Assembly: GCA_035546355.1 (NCBI GenBank)
Contig: DATKEH010000160.1
Coordinates: forward strand, 1-12,095
Direction of reading: 5' to 3'
Length of the DNA stretch: 12,095 nucleotides
Origin: DATKEH01 sp035546355
GTDB taxonomy: Bacteria; Acidobacteriota; Thermoanaerobaculia; Multivoradales; JAIOJS01
A model generated the notes under the pieces. That model searched no databases. It was given only the letters and a program-made list of their open reading frames with translations, and was not told where the DNA came from. Of this stretch, positions 5,323 through 11,217 are shown in pieces (the first letter of the stretch is position 1; each line of letters starts with the position of its first letter). A program made the translations under genes and the position numbers.

Positions 5323-7517
5323 TCGCCCCCACGGGCGCCCAGCACCCGTGGCCAGCCGAGCACCACCCGCAGCTCGCGCGGTGCCTCGCGCGTCGTCGCG
5401 CGATCGCGGATGGCGAGCACGCTGTCGTCGGCGCCGCGGGTCGCCATCGCCAGGTCCTCCGCGGCGCCGAACGGGCGCGGCGCCCCGAAAGGCCGCCCGG
5501 CGTCGTCCCGCACCGGTACCGTCAGCACCTGGCCGCCGCGCAGATAGTGGAGGTGGGAGCCGTCGCGGCTCCAGAAGGCTTCGAACCCGCCGTCGGACGA
5601 CACCTGCCACTTGCCGGCGCCGGGAGCGCGGCTGATGACGTACACCTCCCATCCCCCCGATTCACTGGAGGCGTAGGAGATCCATCGGCCGTCGGGCGAG
5701 AAGCTGGCGTAGATCTCCTGCGCCGGCGTGCGCGCTAGCGGCCGCCTGCGGCCCGAGGCGAGGTCGAGCACCCACAGGTCGAAGCCCGTATCGGCGGCGG
5801 TCTCGCTATAGAGCAGCTCGCGACCGTCGGGGGACACCGACTGCGGAGCCTGGTGCCGCGGGCTGCGCAGCAGCCGCTCGATGCTGCCCCGGCCGGTGGA
5901 CCGGCGGTAGACGTTGAACGGTCCCTCGCGGTTGGAGGCGAAGGCCAGCCAGGCCCCGTCGGCGGACCACACCGGCTCGATGTTGAAGGCCTCGAAGGTG
6001 AGGCGGCTGAGGCCGCCGTCGGCGAGGTCGGCGAGCCACAGGTCCGAGCGGGCGCCGTCGAGAATGGTCACCGCCAGCCGCTCGCCGTCCGGAGCGAGCT
6101 CCAGGTTGCGATAGAGGCGCGGCGGCGGCGGCAGCAGCTCGCTGGATCCGTCGGGCCACAGGCGGACCAGCTCGCGCTCACCCATCGCCAGGCTCCCCGC
6201 CAGGTAGACCAGTGTGTCGCCCCCACCCGCTGCCAGCTGCGAGAAGCCGTAGAAGGGATGGACGAGCGCCTGGTCGAGGATCGCTGCCGGCGGACCGGTG
6301 AGGACGGCGGCATCGGCGTCGAAGGGGGCCGCGACCACCACCCCGTCGGGTCGCGCCCAGAGCAGATGCCCGTGCGGCGCGAAACGCGCCGCCGCCGCTC
6401 CGGGGCCGAGCAGCTCGCGCACCGCCCCGGAGACCAGGTCGAGCACCGCGATGCTCGCGTCGTGCAGCGTCGACCGCCAGATGGTGAACAGCACGTGCCG
6501 GCCGTTGGGCAGCACCTCGGGCCACCAGTAGGCCACCTCGCCGGCGGCGGCGTCCGGAGTGGCGAGGCGTTCCGGCTCGCCGCCCGCGGCGGGCACGCGG
6601 TACAGCGACGACGGACGATCCGAGGAGAAGACGATGGTGCCGTCCCGCCCCCAGCTACCGCCGTCCCCCTTGAGCGCCCCAGCCAGCGCGGTGGGGGGCG
6701 CCCCGTTGAGGGGCATCACCTTGAGCTGTCGGCCGGCGAAGAAGCCGACCGCCGTTCCATCGGCGGAGAAGAACGGCGCCGTGGCCCCTTCGCTGCCGGG
6801 GAGGACGCGGGTCTCGTTCCCCGCCAGCGGGCGGTGGAACAGCCGCCTCTCCTCGCCTTCGGCGCCGACGTAGACCAGCTGCGAGCCGTCCGGGGAGAGC
6901 GCCAGGGAGGGGTGGTAGGGCGGGACGGTGACCCCGTCGGGCACCGGCACCGCCAGCCGTGCGGCCGGCCCGGCGGCGGCCGGCGCCGGCGGACGGACGG
7001 CGCGCCCGGCGAGGAAACCGGCGAGCAGCAGCACGGCGGCCGCGGCGGCTGCGAGCGCGGTCGGTCGGCGTCGCGGCCGGCGCTGCTCCCGCGGCGGCCT
7101 CTCCCCCGGTGCCGCCGGCACCCCCCGCGGCGCCTCGCGAGACGGCGGCGACTCCGGAGACACCGCGGCGATGAAGCGGTAACCGCGGCGGTGTACGGTC
7201 TGGATGTAGCGCGGTTCCTGCGGGTCGTCGCCGAGCGCCTGGCGCAGCAGGCTCACCGCCTCGGTCAGCGAGGTGTCGGTGACGAAGCTCCCCTTCCACA
7301 CCCCGTCCAGCAGGGCTTGCTTGGAGACCACCTTGCCGCGCCGCTCGAGGAGGAACTCCAGCACCCCGACCACCCGCGGCGGCAGCGTCATCTCGCTCCC
7401 CTCGCGCGACAGGATGCGATTGGCGCGGTCGAATACGAAGGGGCCGAACCGCACCAGCGCCGTCGCCGAGGGGTGCAGCGCGACCGCCGCGGCCGGGTCG
7501 CGGGGGGGTGGGTTCAT
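5319..7517 (-). CDS. winged-helix (OmpR/PhoB-type) regulator fused through a TM helix to a TolB/WD40-like propeller
   Basis: A 732-residue one-component membrane regulator. Residues about 24-117 form an OmpR/PhoB-type winged helix (FGPFVFD start, a recognition-helix region around TSLTEAVSLLRQALGD, and the wing RYIQTVHRRGYRF). A Pro/Arg-rich linker follows, then one transmembrane helix (about 153-172). The remaining 560 residues carry repeated propeller blade signatures: SPDGSQLVY (208-216), SADGTAVGF, APDGERLAV (475-483), SADGAWLAF (518-526), SPDGRELLY (562-570) and SPDGRWISY (607-615). The layout resembles CadC/ToxR-like regulators: DNA binding inside, sensing outside. PD40-type propellers may bind peptides, glycans or proteins; the ligand is unknown. 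The ATG at 7517 is used because the winged helix begins soon after; no good Shine-Dalgarno is seen. The downstream SGNH-like gene starts within the stop codon (ATGA). The gene diverges from the DUF5916 gene, a likely target. Confidence 0.92.
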   Translation of the reverse strand: MNPPPRDPAAAVALHPSATALVRFGPFVFDRANRILSREGSEMTLPPRVVGVLEFLLERRGKVVSKQALLDGVWKGSFVTDTSLTEAVSLLRQALGDDPQEPRYIQTVHRRGYRFIAAVSPESPPSREAPRGVPAAPGERPPREQRRPRRRPTALAAAAAAVLLLAGFLAGRAVRPPAPAAAGPAARLAVPVPDGVTVPPYHPSLALSPDGSQLVYVGAEGEERRLFHRPLAGNETRVLPGSEGATAPFFSADGTAVGFFAGRQLKVMPLNGAPPTALAGALKGDGGSWGRDGTIVFSSDRPSSLYRVPAAGGEPERLATPDAAAGEVAYWWPEVLPNGRHVLFTIWRSTLHDASIAVLDLVSGAVRELLGPGAAAARFAPHGHLLWARPDGVVVAAPFDADAAVLTGPPAAILDQALVHPFYGFSQLAAGGGDTLVYLAGSLAMGERELVRLWPDGSSELLPPPPRLYRNLELAPDGERLAVTILDGARSDLWLADLADGGLSRLTFEAFNIEPVWSADGAWLAFASNREGPFNVYRRSTGRGSIERLLRSPRHQAPQSVSPDGRELLYSETAADTGFDLWVLDLASGRRRPLARTPAQEIYASFSPDGRWISYASSESGGWEVYVISRAPGAGKWQVSSDGGFEAFWSRDGSHLHYLRGGQVLTVPVRDDAGRPFGAPRPFGAAEDLAMATRGADDSVLAIRDRATTREAPRELRVVLGWPRVLGARGGE

Positions 7518-7535
7518 GAGCGACGCGCTCTCATG
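7515..7535. promoter_or_regulatory. interrupted palindrome over the start codon of the winged-helix gene
   Basis: CATGAG (7515-7520) and CTCATG (7530-7535) are perfect inverted arms, with an inner GAGCG/CGCTC pairing (7518-7522, 7526-7530). On the minus strand it covers two ATGs: the main start (7517) and one at 7534 opening a six-codon frame whose TGA overlaps the main ATG. It could be an operator or a start-occluding hairpin. Confidence 0.35.
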
Positions 7536-7540
7536 CGCCC

Positions 7541-7546
7541 ATCTTA
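7541..7546 (-). promoter_or_regulatory. candidate -10 element of the winged-helix gene
   Basis: TAAGAT on the minus strand, 6 nt before the ATG at 7534 and 23 nt before the main ATG at 7517. No recognisable -35 sits 17 nt upstream (7564-7569 reads CAACCC), which would fit an activator-dependent promoter. Confidence 0.35.
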
Positions 7547-7575
7547 CGGCCTGCTTGCGGAGTGGGTTGTGGCGC

Positions 7576-7613
7576 CTGAGCCTCGCCTGACGGTTTCTTG
7601 AGCCAAGGTTGAG
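7576..7613. promoter_or_regulatory. four direct repeats with exact 11-bp spacing in the divergent control region
   Basis: CTGAG (7576-7580), CTGAC (7587-7591), TTGAG (7598-7602) and TTGAG (7609-7613) share the core YTGAS, and each starts exactly 11 bp after the last. OmpR/PhoB-type winged helices commonly bind tandem direct repeats spaced by about one helical turn, and such a regulator is encoded next door. The block ends 30 bp upstream of the candidate -10 of the regulator gene and 68 bp before the DUF5916 start, so it could serve both. The match is by eye; no binding data are implied. Confidence 0.5.
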
Positions 7614-7640
7614 GACTTCCGCTCGCCGGCCGGGCACCAT

Positions 7641-7652
7641 GCCTCGCGAGGC
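7641..7652. repeat. perfect 12-bp palindrome upstream of the DUF5916 gene
   Basis: GCCTCGCGAGGC is its own reverse complement and ends 18 nt before the ribosome site of the DUF5916 gene. It could be an operator half-site pair, but in GC-rich DNA such palindromes also arise by chance. Confidence 0.25.
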
Positions 7653-7681
7653 CGATCGCACCACCACCGGAAGGAGCCCCC

Positions 7682-10012
7682 ATGTACCGCAGCACCGCCA
7701 GCCTCCTGGCCGCCCTCGTCGCCGTCGCCGCCGCGGTGACGGCCCAGCAACCGCCGCCTCGGGAGCCGACGACACCCGCCGAGGAGCGCGCCGATTCCCC
7801 CGAGGAGCGGGCGCAGGTCGAGGTCGACGAGGTGGCCGGCGCCACCACGGCGCCGCGGCGGTTCCGGGTCGAGCCGGCCTCCTCGCCCATCGTCATCGAC
7901 GGGGTGCTCGACGAGGCGGCCTGGCAGCAGGCCGAGGTCATCCCGCTGCCCTTCGAGTACTTTCCGGCCGACAACGTGCCGGCGCCAGTCGTCACCGAGG
8001 CGCGGGTGACGTTCGACCGCTCCCACGTCTACGTCTCCTTCCGAGCCCTCGATCCCGAGCCGAGCGCGATCCGCGCCAATCTGATGGATCGCGACTCGAT
8101 AAACACCTTCGTCCAGGACGACCACGTGGTGTTCATGATCGACCCCTTCGACGACGAGCGGCGGGCGTTCCAGTTCCGGGTCAACCCGCTGGGGGTGCAG
8201 GCCGACGCGATCTTTTCGCAGATCGAGGGGGTCGAGGATTTCTCCTGGGACATCATCTGGGAGTCGGCGGGCCGCATCACCGAGGAGGGGTACGTGGTGG
8301 AAGCGGCGATCCCCACCAATCAGCTGCGGTTCCCCGCCGGCGGAGAGCCGCAGACCTGGGGGTTCGACCTCGGGCGGTCCTGGCCGCGCAGCGTGCGGCA
8401 CCGCCTGTCGGCGACGCCGCGGGATCGCAACAACAACTGCCTGCTGTGTCAGGTGGCGAAGCTCACCGGCTTCCGCGGCCTCGAGCCGGGCCTCAACCTC
8501 GAGCTCGATCCGACGGTGACGGCGAGGCGCACCGACACCCACGACGCCTTCCCCGAAGGCGGGCTGCAGTCCGGGGACGAGGACTTCCAGCCGGGCCTCA
8601 CCGCTCGCTGGGGGGTGACCCCCAGCATCACGCTCAACGCGACGATCAACCCCGACTTCTCGCAGGTGGAGGCGGACGTCGCGCAGCTCGCCGTGAACGA
8701 ACGCTTCGCCCTGTTCTTCCCCGAGAAGCGCCCGTTCTTCCTCGAGGGGATCGACTTCTTCGCCACGCCCATCGACGCGGTGTTCACCCGCAGCGTGGTG
8801 AACCCGGACTGGGGGCTCAAGGTCACCGGCAAGCAGGGGCGCCACGCCGGCGGCGCGTTCGTGACCCGCGACGAGGTCGACACCCTGGTGATCCCGTCCA
8901 ACCAGGGGTCGGCGTTCGCGCTGCTCGAGGACGAGATCACCGCCGGCGTGCTCCGCTACCGCCGCGACGTCGGCAGCAACTCGACCCTGGGAGTCCTCTA
9001 CGCCGGCCGGGAGGGTGACGGCTACCACAACCGGGTCGGCGGGGTGGACGGATTCCTCCGCTTCGGCCCCACCGACGAGGTGCGGTTCCAGTACCTGCGC
9101 TCCGACACGCTCTACCCCGGCGGGCTGGCGGCCGCCTTCGGGCAGAGTCTGGAGAGCTTCGACGACGACGCGCTGCGGGTGCAGTACAACCACAACCAGC
9201 GGAGCTGGTTCACCCAGCTGCGATGGGAGGACCTGGGGCCGGGGTTCCGCGCCGACAGCGGGTTCGTGCCGCGGGTGGACGTCAGGACGGCATCCGGGGT
9301 GGGCGGCTACGTCTTCTGGCCCGATCCTGGCGCCTGGTGGAACCGCGCCGACGTCGCGCTCTCCGTCGTGCGCACGGAGAATCACGCCGGCGACCTCACC
9401 GACGAGCGCTACGACCTCGCCGGGTCGATCAGCGGGCCGCGCCAGTCGTTCCTGCAGCTGTCGCTGGAGAACAACAGCGAACGGGTGGGCGAGGTGCTGT
9501 ACCAGGGGATGCGCCGCGCCGAGAGCTACTTCGAGATCCAGCCTACCGGTGCCGGGAAGTACACCCTGTACCTCGACTACGGCGAGACGGTGGACTACGC
9601 CAACAACCGTCCGGGCGACGTCTTCGTCGCCGTCCCCTCGGCGGAGCTCAAGCTCGGGCGGCACGTCAACACCCGCCTGCAGCACACGCTGCAGCGGCTC
9701 GAGGTCGAGGGCGGCGAGCTGTTCGAGGCCCATCTGTCGCAGCTGCGCGTGGTCTACAACTTCAGCGTCCGCTCCTTCCTGCGCGCCATCGTGCAGTACA
9801 CCGACATCGCCCGCGACCCCCGGCTCTACCTCTCCCCGGTCGAGCCGCAGACCGAGACGGTGTTCACCCAGCTGCTGTTTTCGTACAAGCTCAACGCGCA
9901 GACCGTGCTGTTCGTCGGCTACTCCGACAACCACCTCGGCCTCGACCGGGTCGACCTCACCCAGACCGACCGGACGTTTTTCGTCAAGGTCGGCTACGCG
10001 TGGACCCTGTGA
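7682..10012 (+). CDS. DUF5916 protein: CBM9-like domain plus outer-membrane beta-barrel
   Basis: A 776-residue exported protein. A signal peptide (1-21, likely cleavage VTA|QQ) is followed by a Pro/Glu-rich spacer and a CBM9-like domain (about 62-240) opening with IVIDGVLDEAAW (70-81), the usual start of this fold. From about 265 the DUF5916 part begins. It has the family hallmarks NPDFSQVEAD (323-332) and FFPEKRPFFLEG (345-356), then long runs of alternating strands with aromatic girdle residues. It ends in a strand-like KVGYAWTL, as outer-membrane barrels do, although the last residue is Leu rather than Phe. The family is common in Acidobacteriota, Bacteroidota and Gemmatimonadota; its function is unproven, and glycan or lipid handling is a guess from the CBM9-like part. 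AAGGAG (7671-7676) lies 5 nt before the ATG. It diverges from the winged-helix regulator, and its 3' end overlaps the convergent S1/P1-type gene by 29 bp. Confidence 0.92.
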   Translation: MYRSTASLLAALVAVAAAVTAQQPPPREPTTPAEERADSPEERAQVEVDEVAGATTAPRRFRVEPASSPIVIDGVLDEAAWQQAEVIPLPFEYFPADNVPAPVVTEARVTFDRSHVYVSFRALDPEPSAIRANLMDRDSINTFVQDDHVVFMIDPFDDERRAFQFRVNPLGVQADAIFSQIEGVEDFSWDIIWESAGRITEEGYVVEAAIPTNQLRFPAGGEPQTWGFDLGRSWPRSVRHRLSATPRDRNNNCLLCQVAKLTGFRGLEPGLNLELDPTVTARRTDTHDAFPEGGLQSGDEDFQPGLTARWGVTPSITLNATINPDFSQVEADVAQLAVNERFALFFPEKRPFFLEGIDFFATPIDAVFTRSVVNPDWGLKVTGKQGRHAGGAFVTRDEVDTLVIPSNQGSAFALLEDEITAGVLRYRRDVGSNSTLGVLYAGREGDGYHNRVGGVDGFLRFGPTDEVRFQYLRSDTLYPGGLAAAFGQSLESFDDDALRVQYNHNQRSWFTQLRWEDLGPGFRADSGFVPRVDVRTASGVGGYVFWPDPGAWWNRADVALSVVRTENHAGDLTDERYDLAGSISGPRQSFLQLSLENNSERVGEVLYQGMRRAESYFEIQPTGAGKYTLYLDYGETVDYANNRPGDVFVAVPSAELKLGRHVNTRLQHTLQRLEVEGGELFEAHLSQLRVVYNFSVRSFLRAIVQYTDIARDPRLYLSPVEPQTETVFTQLLFSYKLNAQTVLFVGYSDNHLGLDRVDLTQTDRTFFVKVGYAWTL

Positions 10013-10907
10013 CCGCGGTGGGGGCACGGTCGAGCCAGCTCGGCAGCTCGATGGGCGCCGAGCGCTCCCAGGCGGTGCGGTAGAGCGAGGCGAGGAACGA
10101 CACCGCGTCGCGGTAGCGGGCCGCGGCGAACGCGGTCACCTGCGGCGACGAGCTCGCCCCCTCCTCGGGGGGGAGCAGCTGGGTCTCGAGGCGGTAGGTC
10201 TCGTCGACCAGCCCGTGACTGGCGGCGAGCTGGGCCAGTATCGCCTGCCAGGGGTCGGCGAACGCCTGGCAGCGGATGCCGGCGAGGGCCCGGGAGCGGT
10301 CGAAGCGGGTTCGCTCGAGGAGCGCGTCCACGCGCTGGTGGATGCCGGTGTGGGGGCTCTTGCCGTCCGGCAGCAACCGGCCGTCGTGATGGATGGTGGT
10401 GTGCAGCGGCTGCACCAGGTCGCCGGCGTAGTGCGCCAGCAGGCCGGCGTACACCAGGGCCTTGGTGCGGACGTCGGGGTCTTGCGGCCACCGCCGGTGC
10501 TCGGCGAAGGCCAGGGTGAGCCGCTGCAGCCCCTCGATGACGGCATAGGGGAGCATGCCCACCTGCGCCGGGTCGACCTCGAGGCGCTGGAGCATCTCGA
10601 GGTACTCGTAGCGGTCCGCCGGCAGCTCGGATCCCCGCAGCAGCTCGAGGTCGAGGTAGTGCTCCGGGCTCTCCTGGGCCCGCAGCTGCGGCGTCTCGCG
10701 CGCCTTCATCACGTCGGGGTCGACCGACAGGTGGGCGATGGTGGCGGAGCCGTCGCGGAAGAACGCCGGCACCTCCGGCGGCAGCGCCTCGGCGGCGGCG
10801 GCGGCGACCATGGCGTGACCGTCGGTGAACCAGGCCACGGCGGGGGCGGCGGCGAGTCCGGCGGCGAGGGCGGAGCAGGCGGCGAGGACGGAGGCGACGG
10901 CTCTCAT
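9984..10907 (-). CDS. exported S1/P1-type zinc-dependent nuclease or phospholipase C-like protein
   Basis: A 307-residue protein of the S1/P1 nuclease / zinc phospholipase C fold. A signal peptide (1-25, VAPAVA-like end) places W26 at the mature N-terminus, as needed for the tri-zinc site. The nine ligands of P1 nuclease map with matching spacing: W26 and H31 (WFTDGH), D63 or D65, H83 (EHY), H159-x3-D163-x5-H169 (HYAGDLVQPLH) and H190-x3-D194 (HQRVD). A complete trinuclear zinc site is therefore expected in the periplasm or outside the cell. Family members cleave single-stranded nucleic acids and 3'-phosphates, or phospholipid head groups; the sequence does not settle which. The C-terminal 15 residues are low-complexity. 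The ATG at 10907 has no Shine-Dalgarno, but TATCAT lies 8 nt upstream. The stop lies inside the convergent DUF5916 gene. Confidence 0.85.
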   Translation of the reverse strand: MRAVASVLAACSALAAGLAAAPAVAWFTDGHAMVAAAAAEALPPEVPAFFRDGSATIAHLSVDPDVMKARETPQLRAQESPEHYLDLELLRGSELPADRYEYLEMLQRLEVDPAQVGMLPYAVIEGLQRLTLAFAEHRRWPQDPDVRTKALVYAGLLAHYAGDLVQPLHTTIHHDGRLLPDGKSPHTGIHQRVDALLERTRFDRSRALAGIRCQAFADPWQAILAQLAASHGLVDETYRLETQLLPPEEGASSSPQVTAFAAARYRDAVSFLASLYRTAWERSAPIELPSWLDRAPTAVTGSTRSRP

Positions 10908-10915
10908 GAGGCGGG

Positions 10916-10921
10916 ATGATA
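10916..10921 (-). promoter_or_regulatory. candidate -10 element of a leaderless transcript (S1/P1-type gene)
   Basis: Minus-strand TATCAT is followed by CCCGCCTC and the ATG at 10907. The sequence around it (GGGTATCATCCCGCC) closely resembles the one before the PAP2 gene (GGGATAATCCCGCC). If the doubtful upstream ORF is real, this would be an internal promoter overlapping its stop codon region. Confidence 0.4.
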
Positions 10922-10925
10922 CCCG

Positions 10926-11072
10926 TCAGCCGCCCCGCCGCCGCTGCTCCAGCTCCTCGAGGGTGCGCGGCCAGTCCTCGCGCAGCAGGCGGGAGAGGGC
11001 GCGATCGGCCAGCAGCCGGCCGCCGGGCAGCGTATTACGCCTTGGCGGGCGGCGGAGCCGTCGCGTCGCCAT
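10926..11072 (-). CDS. possible 48-residue protein or remnant of a gene 3' end
   Basis: I do not recognise this product. Residues 15-48 (from LPGGRLLADRAL to the end) read like real coding sequence: nearly every codon ends in G or C, and the segment LLREDWPRTLEELEQ would form a charged amphipathic helix. Residues 1-14 are Arg/Pro-rich and less convincing. The ATG at 11072 has no ribosome site, and no other standard start lies between it and the plausible part. The TGA ends 18 bp before the S1/P1-type start, so co-transcription is possible. It may instead be the truncated 3' end of a lost gene or noncoding DNA. Confidence 0.3.
   Translation of the reverse strand: MATRRLRRPPRRNTLPGGRLLADRALSRLLREDWPRTLEELEQRRRGG
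11030..11040. repeat. 11-bp palindrome GCGTATTACGC
   Basis: GCGTA and TACGC flank a central T. It is AT-richer than its surroundings and lies in the 310-bp gap between the S1/P1-type gene and the next plus-strand gene, so it could be an operator, though it is inside the doubtful 48-residue ORF. Confidence 0.25.
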
Positions 11073-11130
11073 GGCCGTTGCGGTGGCTTGGCGTCCTGCT
11101 CCGGCACGGGTGTTGCTACGTGGAAGAGGC

Positions 11131-11195
11131 AGCGGAGGTTGCGGCGGTTTCAATACCAACAACATCAACCGGTCGCAGGGGCCGCGACCTCCGCT
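11131..11195 (+). other. long imperfect inverted repeat, candidate structured RNA or leader element
   Basis: Positions 11131-11144 pair with 11182-11195 over 14 bp, with a single U-G pair (nine of them the perfect AGCGGAGGT/ACCTCCGCT). The loop holds a second stem, CGGTT (11145-11149) with AACCG (11167-11171). A rival stem, GGTCGC (11171-11176) with GCGACC (11184-11189), would compete with both. The element ends 22 nt before the ATG of the downstream gene and has no real T-run, so a leader control structure is more likely than a terminator. Nothing else in the 10908-11217 gap was recognised apart from the doubtful ORF and small palindrome. Confidence 0.45.
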
Positions 11196-11217
11196 TTCTG
11201 ATGACTCCCGCCCACGC

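Noticed and set aside
3679..5547. 622-codon plus-strand open frame opposite the second SGNH-like gene
   Set aside because: Antisense shadow; it also begins before and runs through the RRM terminator and has no ribosome site or domain.
5853..7601. 582-codon plus-strand open frame opposite the winged-helix regulator
   Set aside because: Low-complexity antisense product; the opposite strand has a clear winged helix and propeller repeats.
7598..7613. Reading the TTGAG copies as -35 boxes of the DUF5916 promoter
   Set aside because: No acceptable -10 lies 16-18 bp downstream of either copy; the 11-bp phasing with two more copies fits a protein-binding site better.
7544..10027. 827-codon minus-strand open frame opposite the DUF5916 gene
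   Set aside because: It mirrors the real gene almost exactly, its product is a low-complexity Gly/Val/Glu/Arg-rich string with no domain, and the plus-strand gene has a signal peptide, ribosome site and family motifs. Long antisense frames are expected at this GC content.
9015..10919. 634-codon plus-strand open frame crossing the DUF5916 3' end and the S1/P1-type gene
   Set aside because: It is out of frame with one gene and antisense to the other, and its product is Ser/Thr/Arg then Gly/Glu-rich filler.
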